A model generated the notes under the pieces. It was not told where the DNA came from, did no database searches, and saw nothing but the letters and a program-made list of their open reading frames with translations. Below, piece by piece: positions 23,340 to 34,689 of a stretch of DNA of 64,000 bases. Source of the stretch: Euleptes europaea. Lineage: Eukaryota > Chordata > Lepidosauria > Squamata > Sphaerodactylidae. The position numbers and the translations under genes are program-made. The first letter of the stretch is position 1, and every line of letters begins with the position of its first letter. The stretch is taken from the NCBI RefSeq assembly GCF_029931775.1, contig NC_079324.1:60705268-60769267 (forward strand). The letters are read 5' to 3'.

Positions 23340-24630
23340 ACATTACTGATGTTAAATCAGCTCACCCAAACTAGGGAAAGTGTTAGTGAATGGTCAATGG
23401 TCTTTCGTTGAACTTTTTACACACTTGTCTCTCAGCCTGTACTTGTCGCACTTAATTCCTTCATTTCTCACTTTTTTCAGGGAGCTCAGAGTAGCATCTG
23501 CGGATGGGGTGACCCCATTTTTCATAACCTTTTGACACTTTTGTTTACTGTATTTTCCCCTGTAGCCAATTTTTTTTTGGCCATCAAGTCACGCCTGACT
23601 TATGGCAACCCTCTTAAACTTGTTGCTGGCTAACATAGCGGTTATGGTCTCTCAAACTACACCTCTCATGTATACCCCAAGGTTTATAGACCCACAAAGC
23701 CAGATAATGTTACAGTAACTGCACCAAGTAACTCCATAGTTTCGGGGTCAAAATAACTGCAACTGTATATAAATTGCAATGGGATGGGATTAAAAGGTGA
23801 CAAAGGACACCAAGTGGGAAAACACCTACAGCAACCCTTCTTTCAGTTTTTAATATCCCTGGCACATAAGTTAGCAAGGTGACTAATAAATGTTTTAAAT
23901 AAATACATAATCCCCTTCATAACAGCTGGGGATGTCAGCACTGACTAGGAGGCAGGAAACCCCCATTAAATACTATTAAAAGTACTTAATGTTACACTCT
24001 TGTTTTCTCAAATCATCCTAATTAACGATTGATTCAATGGGTAAGGAGATATCCTGCACACGACCAGCTTCTGGTGACGATCCAGAAATGTGTGCAACTT
24101 TTCACCTCTTGTAGAACTTACACAGCCCATTCCTGAGCTGAGGCTAAGCTGTTTTCCCGATGCGTTAAACAAAAAAAAGCAGTTTCGCGTATTTTTTTTG
24201 TCCCCCCCAGACCACCCCCGGAATGCCCTCCTGCGCTGGCGCAGCCTCTCCAGGGGGGAGGAGCACTTCCACGGCGCTCAGCCGCCACCGGGAATGGCCT
24301 CAATGGAGGCAAGGTCATGCCGCCTCCTATGGAGTTTCGGCCCCATTCTCAGGAATGGGCTGTTAGCCAGAACAAATGTAAAGTTAGCCAATTCTCAACT
24401 GCGTATAGAGTGAAGCAGGCTATGGAAAGACTGCAGTAGGAGAACAATTGTACAACATTATGATCAAGAATGTACATAGCACAGTTCAATAAATCAAATA
24501 AGATTTTGCTTATCTAACAAATGCATTTTGCTTCCACTAGCCCGGTTCTTAATCCTGTCCACCGTATGGTACTGAAACCCCACTTGCTCTTCACCACTGG
24601 AAATCTTCCTCAGCTCTTCATGAAGATAGT
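23340..24630. other. Intergenic stretch without recognised genes
   Basis: Between CCDC62 and DENR. I see no exon and no confident repeat apart from short Bov-B-tail-like text near 23575-23640 and a GC-rich segment at 24190-24330. Confidence 0.5.
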
Positions 24631-24635
24631 TTCAC

Positions 24636-24782
24636 CCAGAAGCCATGTTGGTCTGTAGCAGAACAGCTAGATTCGAGTCCAGTAACACCTTAGAGACCAA
24701 CAAGATTTTTGAGGTACAAGCTCCGACACCAAAAATCTTATTGGTCTCTAAGGTGCTGCTGGACTGAAATGTAGCTGTTCCT
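24636..24782. mobile_element. Penelope-like terminal sequence in foldback
   Basis: GAACAGCTAGATTCGAGTCC...CAAGATTTTTG (24661-24711) is mirrored by CAAAAATCTTATTGGTCTC...GTAGCTGTTC (24730-24780). This text is typical of the ends of Penelope-like retroelements (GTCTCTAAGGTGCT). Confidence 0.6.
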
Positions 24783-24849
24783 CAGCTTTATAATTCTCAA
24801 GAAGTTATCTGTGTATTTCCTACAATGATGAAACAAGAAGAAACCCCCG

Positions 24850-25240
24850 GAATAGAAAAATGGAGAGAGAATGGCTGAATACGCTGTGATGGCTAAAGCT
24901 CTCACACCATCTGTTAAATAGACCTATGTGAGAATTTCAGGAAAGATGGATATTTTTTTATTACACCCAATTAAATCTTTAATTGTTTATAGTAGAATAC
25001 AGTAGAGTATACCGAAAGGGAATATTAATTTTGACTAAAGTAGTAATAAAATGCAGGGTAGACATAGAGGCGAGTTTTATAAAATGGAATTAACTACATA
25101 TAATCTGACTAATTATGTAGGCTAAGTAATTGCTGAAATTTAAAAGCAGGGATCTATTATATAGAATTGCAAAAATTAATCAAGAATATCGGGTAAAATG
25201 CTTTAGATATTTGGCATCCTTTGGAAGGTCTAATACACTG
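24850..25240 (+). mobile_element. L1 LINE 3' end, decayed
   Basis: ATGGCTGAATACGCTGTGAT (MAEYAVMAK) parallels the end of the L1 ORF2 at 11160. AT-rich 3' UTR-like sequence follows. Confidence 0.5.
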
Positions 25241-25520
25241 CATGTATGGTCAGTATGCATGTTAGTCGTTCTTTAATTTTTTTTTTTTTAATGTTATCTG
25301 TGTATTTTGTAAAACTTATGCCTGCAGTCATGAGGACTAGAAACCCTGTTGGGCAACTGCTGACAAACAGGGGGCGGAGCATATTAATTGTAAACTCTAT
25401 TCCTGGTGAGACTTTCATGCAGCTCTCAGTCAATTTTGATTAGATTATGCCAAACTGGGATCATGGGGTAAAGGGAGAGAAAAATAAGGAAACCTTCAAC
25501 TGGTGAGGAACAGTAACTTC

Positions 25521-25526
25521 TTTATT
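25521..25526 (-). terminator. DENR: DENR polyadenylation signal
   Basis: AATAAA on the minus strand lies about 225 nt beyond the DENR stop codon. It implies a short 3' UTR ending near 25505. Confidence 0.7.
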
Positions 25527-25750
25527 TAAGTTTCTATGTCATGCGTTAAGCATGATAGACCCACTTCCCCAGGTTTAAACTTTGGCAAAAATCACAAACA
25601 GAAAATAAGCAGCCGATACAGAACAGTGACATTGCCAACAGTAAGGACCCCTGGAACGGTTTTTGCTGTCGGGTGAACACACTTAGAAGCCTTGCTTTGG
25701 CTACGTTGACTAGAACTCGGTGGTTATTAAAAGGCAGATTTTTTAAAAAA

Positions 25751-28700
25751 TCACTTCTTGACCTCTCCTAGATCTTCAATGCTATCGTCATCCACCTGCG
25801 AACAGCAAGAAAACCACATTATTGGTCAGAATGGCATCACCGTCATTGTTTTACTACAATAAAGTGGTAGGGAGGGCTCATTCCAGTAACCAAAGCAGCA
25901 CCTCCCCACACACAAGAACCCCTCTGTGTTCCTAAATTGAAGTAAATGGAACCTCCATGTTCAAAGACACTATAACCCCTGAATACCAGATGCTAAAGGC
26001 TGCTTTCATGCCTCGCTTGCGGTCTTCCCTGAGACATCTGGCTGGTCATTGTTAGAAACACCGCTAGACTACATCAGCAATATGCTTCTTACAAGGAGCA
26101 GAAAAGACCTGCCCCAAGGAGCTTACAATCTACATTTTGCCAGAACTGGGAGACAACAAACAAGCCCAGGAAACGTGACAACAAAGGTCACAATAGGAAG
26201 ATATTCACAGATACAGTGGGACATATGCAGGCTTCCTTGCCATTAGAGGCAAGAACTTAGGGGTCAGGCATCCCTTTCACCCCACACCTTTAGTCATGTC
26301 TTGTGAGCTTTACAGAGAGGAGACAAGCCTGTCCTTCTGCGAACTTAAATTCAGCCCTGAATGCAGAGCATGGGGATAGATATACAATTTCCTTAACAGA
26401 AGAAGAAGAGTTGGTTTTTATATGCTGACTTTCTCTACCACTTAAGGGAGACTCAAACCAGCTTACAATCACCTTCCCCTCCCCACAACAGACACCCTGT
26501 GAGGTAGGTGGGGCTGAGAGAGCTCTAACAGAGCTGTAACTCGCCCAAAGTCACCCAGCTGGCTTCATGTGTAGGAGTGGGGAAACAAATCCAGTTCACC
26601 AGATTAGTCTCCGCCACCTATGTGGAAGAGGGGGGAATCAAGCCTGGTTCCCCAGATCAGAGTCCACCACTCTTAATCACTACACCACACTGGCTCTCCA
26701 ACTGGAAGTCATATAGAGTTGCTAGTCCTCATGAAGGGGGGAAAATCTTAGTTGCCTCCATAATGCCTGAAGAGTCTCAGTGTTCCTAAACTCAACACAG
26801 GAAAGAAATGTATGGAAATACAAAAAAACAAACAAACCACACAACAAGGGGGTGGTAGGGGGAGAAATAGGCGTTCACCTCCGTCCACTTCTCCTGGATG
26901 ACGTCAATGATGTCATCTGTAAAGTCACCCTGAATGATGATTTCATCCTCCCCCGTTACTGAGGCACCGCAGGAAAACTTCTGAGCAAAGAACCTTTGTG
27001 CTTCCTTAAGGTCTATTTCTGTTGAATCAAGGAGGACATGCAAAGGGTCTTTTGTTATTTCTATAATGCCAGCATTGTACATGTTGCTTTGTAGAATAAC
27101 AGACCCCACCCCCAAGAAAATGTCCCTACCCCAAACAGCATTTAGTCAGAGGGGGAGAAGATGAAGGAGGGGAAAGGAGAGAAGCAGGAATGTCAGGGGA
27201 TTTTATTTATTATTATCTAGCACTTAACACACATATTATATCTTGTGGTCCAGGCTAGCTTGATCTCATCAGATCTCAGAAGCTAAGCAGGGTTTGCCCT
27301 GGTTACTACTTAGATGGGAGACCACCAAGGAAGTCATAGGAACACAGGAAGCAGCCTTATACTGAACCAGACCCTTGATCCATCAAAGTCAGTATTATCT
27401 ACTCAGACTGGCAATGGCTCTCCAGGGTCTCAGGTGGTCTTTCACATCCCCTACTTGCCTAGTCCCTTTAACTGGAGATGCGGGGGATTGAACCTGGGAT
27501 CTTCTGCATGCTCTACCACTGAGCCACAGCCCCTCCCAGAGGCAGACAATGGCAACCACCTCTATTCATCTCTTGCCCTGACCTGGATAGCCCAGGCTAG
27601 CCTGATCTTATCAGATTTCAGAAGCTAAGAAGGGTTGGCCCTGGTTTGTACATGGATGGGAGACCAACAAGGAAGTCCAGGGCTGATATGCAGAGGCAGG
27701 CAATGGCAATCCACCTCTGTTAGTCTCTTGCCTTGAAAACCCTACAGGGTCAACATAAGTCAGCTGTGACTTGACGGCACTTTACACACATGCATTATAT
27801 CTTGTCTTTCTCCCTTAAGGCTGCATAGACAGGGCAGGAAACAGCCCTTGTCCAGCCCTACTGAGCTACATCCCGTTCCCTCCCAGTAATAACCACAGCA
27901 GAGTATGTCCAACAGCACCTACGTATGGGTCCCCAACTTCTTTGGGCTTGCAGGCACCTTTTGAATTCTGACAGTGTGGTGGGCGCAGCCACAAGTCGGC
28001 TGCTGTGAGAGATAGAGTCAGCCGCCAAATGGCTGCCACAGGTCACCGTCAGTCACACAGTGAAGAGCCTTGTGCTGTGGTGGCAGCTGATGGCAAAGCA
28101 ACATCTTTGAAAACGGGAAAAGCCAAGTAAATCTCCAAAGGCCAATTAGAAGCCTCAATGGGCAAAAGCCCCACCTGGCCCCGCCTACTTTCTAAAAATG
28201 CTTGGCAGGTGCCATGGTGCTCACAGGCTCTAGGTTGGGGACCCCTGAGCTAGATCCTTCTGGGCTTGTTTTTTCAACTGGAAGAATGACTAAGAGGTCA
28301 ACAAGGGAGGGGCCAAGGCTCAGTGGTAGAGCAGAAGGTCCCAGGTTCAATCCCCAGCATCTCCAGTTAAAGGGACTAGGCAGGTAGGTGAAAGACCTCT
28401 GCCTGAGACCCTGTCTGAGTAGACAATACTGACTTTGACGGACCAAGGACTGATTCAATATAAGGAAGCTTTATGTCGGTTTGTGTGTTCAAAAAAGCAT
28501 TCTCATACCGCACAGACAGAAGGAAGGACAACCAATACTATTATTAAAATTATGGCCAGGGATTCATGAGAATGGTGATGCTTGTTCCGTTAAGTCAAAG
28601 GGGGCTTTAGACTTTCTCCGCTTCAAAAAGCAGCCCCCACCTGGCACCCGCATGGCAACCCATTCTTGAAAAGCTGCTTGGGATATGCAAACACACAGCA

Positions 28701-31700
28701 AGCTCTTTGCCCACCTGTCCCTGGACTGTCTCCTCTTGACTGCCAGCCGCTCTCTTGGGTCTTTCCCAGCCCCTGCTTGATACTTCAACTGGAGATGCTG
28801 CAGGTCAGAGCCTTCCGCATGCAAAGGATGCCCTCTACCAGTAAACTAGGGAACTCCCTAATGTGCCCACAGGGATTAGCTGGTCACTGGCTCATCCCAC
28901 AAATCAAGTAGAGCCACACAGGACTGGACTGATATTAGAGCAGGAAAATGGCACAATCCCCAAGCAGAATATTAAGCAAGGTAAGACTTCGGTCTAGTTT
29001 GTAGGGTGGGGGTCAAGCTTGTGTCAGGACTGTACCTCTTCTTAATGCAAATGGGAGCCACATGACTGAATGTTCCTCCCCCAACTAATTTTTGACTTTG
29101 GACAAACAGATGACAGGGCAAATGCTTCCAAGCCTAGGTAGACATGGCAATTTTCTATACGTATGGAATTGAGTGGGGGGGGGGTTTTAACAGAGAAGTC
29201 CTTGTTCTTATGAGCCCACAGCTGCACTGTGCAATGGTACAGCCTGGCCGCCAGAGGTTCAGGACTGGTGCTTTGTTAGGACCTCCTTCACTCACCGAAA
29301 GTCGCAAGACCACACACTCTCGTGACATATTTCTTTTTCGCCCGAGGAATTTTCGCTATCGTAACTTTTTGAGGAACAGTCTTCTTTTTCTGTTTTATCT
29401 GGCCTCTTCCACCTGGGGAACAGGGTAGGAAAAGGTCATGAGAATCACCGCAGAGGCTTGAGAGCCAAGACCAGGCTGAGATGTCAGGACTTCACACACC
29501 CCGGCATCTACGCTCACCAGACCAGCATGCAAGGGCCCCCATGAGCCGGGCTCTCAAGAGGCCCATTCTTTACAGCATCCAGCTTGTAAATAATCAGCTA
29601 TTTAGACCTTGCCTCTCTTTTGCTTTTTCTTCTCTTCCTCTTCCCCTGTTGTTCCCTGGCCTTCTCCAATTCCAGATTCTTGTTTAGGACAGTTTTCTAA
29701 AACATAACATAAAACAAGGTTAAATTTTATTTAATTCAATGGTTAATAATAATTAATTTAATTTAATGGTTAATTCAGAATGAAATTAAGCACACTTATA
29801 CCATGGTGAAAATCAGTGGGGTTTAAGCAAGGATAATGCTCTCTGGATTGCACCTAGTGTTATTATAGTGATATTCTCATAGCCAGATCTTGCAACTGAA
29901 TAGCACATTAGCACATTTAATTCACAAACTGTCCTCACTGAGAAAGAAAGCAACAGAGAAGGGGTGAAAAGGAATACTAACCTCAAATCCCTTCCCCATT
30001 GATGCAAATACTATTATTTGCTACTGGAAGAGCGAGGCAGATATATTCACAGTTATAATTTAGACTAGTTTATATGCAAACACAACATTGATCCTATTAA
30101 TGTCCACAGCAAAATTCCCATTGATGTCAGTGGAGAAGGTTTACCTCTCTCTGCTTTTGCACCCAAACCTTCTGGGACCGAAGTCCCCCATAAATGCCAC
30201 AAAAAGATCTCCTTACCTACAGTAAGCTTTGCAAACTCATTGGGAAAATTCTTCTCTAGCCACTGTCTGCATTTTGCCACATCAGGCATGTATTCACAAT
30301 ACTGGAGAAGAAACGCAATTCATTAGTTATACACATGAGCATTCATGGCAAAGCAGTTTGTCTTTGGAAACTACAACTGAGCGAGAAGATCTAGCAAACC
30401 GATTCCGTCTATCATACTTAATTTCCCTTGAAGTTACACTGAGAGCAGGGAGCAAAACTTTGATAAGGTAGCCCCGGGACTCCCTGACTAGCATAGGACG
30501 CCCCTGCTCAATCTTGCTCACCTTTTGAAGACCAGCTAAACTTGTCTGAGGCTACCAAGCCCAGCACACTGTACTCAGCTTGACGGCCAGTGGTCTGACT
30601 CAATCTAACACAGCAACAATCAGACACCTGCTACATAAATACTTCTTTAAAAAAAGAAATCAACCTGAACAAGAGCAGCCCTCAGGGGGGAAAACTCACT
30701 CCACCTTGGCAGCCCAAAGACCTGATCAGAACAGCCGCAACATATTCCCTGCTGGAGAAAGCTAATTATATGGGCCTCCCTTAGTAAAGAGTGCCATGAT
30801 TGAGTTGCCACCACAAAGAAGTCCCTCCTCCTCCTCATAGTGTTATGCTGGGCTGCCTTGGCCAATCTTGGGGCAAGAGTGCAATCTACAGAAGAATATA
30901 CCCCTTCACATAATCTGGTTGTGCCCCTACACACACACATGTGTATCTCCACTTCACTGGGGCATAAAAAGGATGTCAGCAGTGAAAATAAGGCAATAAA
31001 AAAGGTGACTCACCTCTGTTGGCAACGAGCAGACTGGGAAAGGAAAAGACAGAAAAGAGTTTTTGATTAAGAATATCACATTTCCCCTATTTCCAGATGG
31101 TGGCTGTGTAACACTGCAATCCTATGCAGAGCTATGTCAGTCTAAGCCTATTGAAATCAATGGACTAGGAGTGAAGGAACTCCACGCAGGATTGTACTGC
31201 CAGCATGTTTCAACAGACCCAAAGACAGTCCTGTGACAACTTAAAGCCTAACAGATGCATTATGCCAGAAACTTTACATTATAGTAACTTTTGATAACAT
31301 CCCTATGACGCTCATATTTAAATCCCCCCAACACACTTCTAAATGATATCTAAAGTGTCGAATCATACCATAAACTGAGTTTTATTAAGCAACCACAGGC
31401 AAGTTTTACCGTGACTGGGCAAAAAGTCAGGATATAAATTTTTGCAAGTCAATCAAATAAATACGTTTTAGTAATTTTAAATAGAAAGCAAAATGAACAA
31501 AATTATGACCCCCAACTCTCTATAAAGCCATATTTTAACAACCAAAAGGGAGGGTGGAAGATGGGTTCAAAGTCTATTCATTTTCAACCAAGTGTTTACA
31601 GCTGAGCTTCTCAAGATTGTTCATTTCAGGAAGTATCTCGTTTCTTTTCCCACCTCCTTCCATTTACTAGGTATTGTAAAAAGAAAATATACACAGAGGA

Positions 31701-32569
31701 AATATTCTTTGTAGAAAATATAGAATACAATATACAGCAACCATTACAGGAAAATCATTATCATCGTTCGAAGGACTACTTCTCCCTCTATCAACCAGCA
31801 TGCCAACTTCAGGCCCTGCAGTGGTTCCTGCTCACCATCTGCCCACCCTGCACCCCTACACATGGGGACCATAGTCTCCCCTAGTTCCTGAACTTTTCCC
31901 CCTTGATACCCCTCTTTGGCAGAACAATCTTCCAGATTCAGTCCAGAAGGCACCCACACTGGTAACCTTCTGTTGGGCTTGCAAAACCATGTCCTTTCTA
32001 TGGGCTTTTCTCCAGAAGGGCACATAACGCCATGCCTTAACTTAGGGCAATATTTTTAACAGGCAACAGGTGTGTATCGCTCTGCATTTTGAGAAACTCT
32101 TGGGTCTACGACTACGTCGTAATTCTTTGTATTGTCTTTTTAGCTTGTATCTGCTCAGCTTGTGGTTATGTTTGGTAAGCTTCCTTGGGCTGATCAGGAA
32201 AGGTGGAACAATTTTAAAAATACAAAATAAATATTATTTATAATGCACTGAGGCTGCGGTCTTTGAGCTGGCAAGCCCTATGATGGGGAGAATATTATTA
32301 CTGACAAATCATGGACAATTTTCCCTCTTCCACAAACATACAAGAGGAATCCCATAGGGAGAGCTTTCACTATCTGTTCTGGGCTGTAATTATGAGTGGA
32401 ATTATTACTATCATAGCCATCATCATCCAAACGGTGCCCCTCCACCACCCTTTCAGCACTTGCCTCCGCAGTAGAGAACTCGCAGGGGATAGTCGGCGTC
32501 TGCCCTGGCGTTGCACCTTTGGTCTCCTTTGCAGTCAAGGACAACAGGCTCCGCGGCGTCCATTGCCAT
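25751..32569 (-). CDS. DENR: DENR, density-regulated re-initiation and release factor (complete)
   Basis: Coding exons are 32569-32464, 31033-31014 (20 nt), 30301-30217, 29696-29613, 29412-29296, 27018-26879 and 25795-25751. They total 597 nt, or 198 codons plus stop, the human length. The N-terminal part has cysteines at residues 34, 37, 44 and 53 ([18 protein letters not shown]), the zinc site that pairs with MCTS1. A lysine-rich acidic linker follows. The C-terminal SUI1-type domain contains [20 protein letters not shown] and [14 protein letters not shown], and the protein ends [18 protein letters not shown] with MCTS1 helps recycle 40S subunits and promotes re-initiation after upstream ORFs. 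Two introns use GC donors. The start is the first of two close ATGs (MAMDAAEP); human also begins MAAD. No damage was seen. Confidence 0.97.
25955..26050 (+). mobile_element. Old CR1 3' end remnant
   Basis: CTGAATACCAGATGCTAAAG and CATCTGGCTGGTCATTGTTA match the older CR1 tail also seen at 38340-38520. Confidence 0.55.
26400..26700 (-). mobile_element. CORE/MIR-like SINE
   Basis: Same family as 3925-4235; it lies in DENR intron 7. Confidence 0.8.
27245..27790 (+). mobile_element. Dimeric 5S rRNA-derived SINE with nested tRNA-SINE
   Basis: Two 5S-like heads (GAAGCTAAGCAGGGTTTGCC near 27278; GAAGCTAAGAAGGGTTGG near 27620) lie in tandem. A single Bov-B-like tail (CTGTGACTTGACGGCACTTT) closes the second. 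The first unit is interrupted by a tRNA-SINE at 27334-27537. Confidence 0.8.
27334..27537 (-). mobile_element. tRNA-SINE nested in a 5S SINE
   Basis: Head with GGTTCAATCCC and tail with AGTCAGTATTATCTACTCAG on the minus strand. It separates two parts of a 5S-derived unit. Confidence 0.78.
27924..28247. mobile_element. hAT-type element (GGGTCCCCAAC ends)
   Basis: Ends GGGTCCCCAACTTC / TAGGTTGGGGACCCCTG are inverted repeats. A related truncated copy is at 45880-46155 (GACACTGTGGTGGACGCAGC). Confidence 0.7.
28300..28490 (+). mobile_element. tRNA-SINE, complete
   Basis: Head GGCTCAGTGGTAGAGCAGAA with GGTTCAATCCC, body CCTCTGCCTGAGACCCTG and tail GACTTTGACGGACC. Good plus-strand reference for the family. 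Confidence 0.8.
28720..28855 (-). mobile_element. Decayed tRNA-SINE head
   Basis: ACTTCAACTGGAGATGCTGC and CTTCCGCATGCAAAGGATG resemble the reversed head of the tRNA-SINE family. Confidence 0.5.
31100..31200. mobile_element. GCAATCCTATGCA-type palindromic short element
   Basis: ACTGCAATCCTATGCAGAG at left and CACGCAGGATTGTACTGC at right are inverted. Relatives lie at 35350-35515, 45115-45205 and 55358-55448. Confidence 0.6.
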
Positions 32570-33544
32570 CACACAAACCTAGGAAAAGCCAAGCAGAGAA
32601 CGTCAGCATTGACAGCGAGCCTAGGAATCAGCCCTCACCTCGGCAGGCCTTCCTTCCCCTGAGACCAAAAAAGAGAGAAATGAAAGAAGAGACAGAAACG
32701 GGCAGACAAAAGTTCACCTAATTAAAAAAAGAAGAACCCAACAGAGCACAATTATAAAACTACTAGTATTGCCAAAAATTTAGATACAATTATACAAATA
32801 GAAACACATGTCTATGCATAAATTGCATGTAGGCACAATCAAGCACATTTTTAAAGGATTAGAAATATAGAACTGCTGAGCCCACAGTCACGGTGCATAT
32901 GAAAATGCAGCTGGAACATACACACAATCCCATTCATTGCTATGAATTCTGGAGAATGAAGGGAGACCATACTATGCACAAGCTAGTGTCATAAACACAC
33001 ACACCAGTCCCTTGTCACAGGTTCTAGAGAACACCAGTTCCCACAGAAGACTGAACCAGCATCCTATTTGGTTTTCTCTTTAGTCATGGAGTAACTTTTC
33101 TAACACAAATTAGTTCTGTAATTTCATTAAGCGGTCACTTGAATTCAATGTTCTGAGATTACTCTTTGCCAACAACCAAGAACTTGATATTTTCTTTAAA
33201 GAAGTCTTCGTTGACTAACATGAGAAGCAACAGGGATGTAAAGCGGCACACATGGTCATGGGAAAAGTTGTCTGAGCAGGGTAGACTGAGACAGGCAGGT
33301 ATCTGGTGTCTAAACTGGAGCAACTAGCAGTAGAGGGTGACCATATGGATGTGAGAGAGAAACAGGCAGAATCAAGGTATGATTTGGAGCAGGCTCGACG
33401 GAGTGAAAAACGGTATGGGTGTTACAGTATGTGTTATCATTTGGGTCAGAAAAAACAAGATGGTGGAGGGACAGTATCTCATGTTCATGGCAGAGGGTGG
33501 AAGTGAAATAGCACTGGCTGCTTCCAAGTTGGGGACAGTGGTCA

Positions 33545-34005
33545 ACCAGGTGCCTCTAGGAAGCCCACAAACAAGACGACTGCAGCAGCATTATCCTGCC
33601 TGTGTTCCACAGCACCTGATATAATGATATCTAATATAATTATAAGAACATAAGAAAGGCCATGCTGGATCAGACCCAGGCCCAACAAGTCCAGCAGTCT
33701 GTTCACACTGTAGCCAACCAGGTACCTCTAGAAAGCCCACAAACAAGACAACTGCAGCAGCATTATCCTGCCTGTGTTCTACAGCACCTAATATAATGAT
33801 ATCTAATATAATTATAAGAACATAAGAAAGGCCCTGCTGGATCAGACCAAGGCCCATCAAGTCCAGCAGTCTGTTCACACAGCCAACCAGGTGCCTCTAG
33901 GAAGTCCACAAACAAGACGGCTGCAGCAGCATTGTCCTGCCTGTGTTCCACAGCACCTGATATAATGGGCATACTCCTCTGATACTGGAGCTAATAGGTG
34001 TGCAT
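33545..34005 (-). mobile_element. CR1 3' end with internal tandem repetition
   Basis: The CR1 tail is present about 2.6 times head-to-tail; TAAGAACATAAGAAAGGC recurs at 33643 and 33815, a 172-bp period. The junctions carry ATGATATCTAATATAATT. Confidence 0.8.
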
Positions 34006-34412
34006 CATGACTAGTATCCCTTTTTTACTTTGCCCTGAGCTACGCTGTGTGCCTTCAGAGAAAAATTATTTGCAACCCACATATAACTGGGGGAGGGCTC
34101 AAGAAAGAGCTGAAGAAGGGGTTTGCCAGGGCGGGTAGGTGGGTGGGCTGCACCAAGCAGGTCACGGGTGCCAAGCTGGGGCCAAAAAGTGCCCAAAGGC
34201 ATGTGTGTGCATAGGGTGGGGCTGGCAGAGCTGCATGCGCCTAGTCTTTTGGAAGGGGCCAGAAGGCCAAGGTTGCTGGTGGTGCCAATCTAGGGCTGGG
34301 CAAGGCTCAGGGAGGGGGGGTCATGCCAGGCTCCAGGTTGGGCACAAGGAGAAGCCTGGCTAACAAGTGCCCAAGGGAAGGGAAGGGAGGGGGGTTGCAG
34401 CGCGTCTCTTAC

Positions 34413-34665
34413 CCGGGGAGACTCCAAGCCACGGGGGAGGAGCTGGTGGTTCCTCCGCCTGCCGTTGCCAACCTCCCGAGCGGCACATGCAGCGTCGCCG
34501 GAGCTTCAGGCAACCAGGAGCAGGAAATGTCGCGACAGCTGGCGGATTCTCGCGAGACTCCTGCCAGAGAAACAGCAACAGGAGTTCCCCGACGAGGCTC
34601 TGCCTGTGGCTCCTCCTTCGCTGCCCGGTTTAAGGTGCGCCGTCTCGGCCACCGTAGAAGCGGAA
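34413..34665 (-). other. DENR: Probable noncoding exon 1 of DENR
   Basis: A minus-strand donor, CCGG|GTAAGAG at 34413/34412, closes a CpG-rich stretch about 1.8 kb upstream of the coding start exon. That coding exon has its own acceptor, CCTAG|GTTTGTG, at 32578, so a separate 5' UTR exon is required. The outer limit is approximate. Confidence 0.6.
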
Positions 34666-34680
34666 ATGAATGGCAATTTT
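34440..34680. promoter_or_regulatory. DENR: DENR CpG promoter with a TCTCGCGAGA element
   Basis: The block is CpG-rich. The perfect palindrome TCTCGCGAGA lies at 34548-34557. This motif is a known CpG-island promoter element bound by BANP and typical of essential genes. Its place in the presumed first exon or core promoter of DENR is inferred. Confidence 0.6.
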
Positions 34681-34689
34681 GTGGATTGT

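Noticed and set aside
27245-27330. 5S rRNA gene
   Set aside because: Only the middle of 5S is present and it is joined to a SINE body and Bov-B-like tail, so it is a SINE and not a functional rRNA gene.
28310-28365. tRNA gene
   Set aside because: The A- and B-box-like text sits in a repeated SINE with a conserved tail; no cloverleaf is evident and many copies exist here.
33545-34005. CRISPR-like array of repeats
   Set aside because: The units are CR1 LINE tails of 172 bp in a vertebrate genome, not short repeats with unique spacers.
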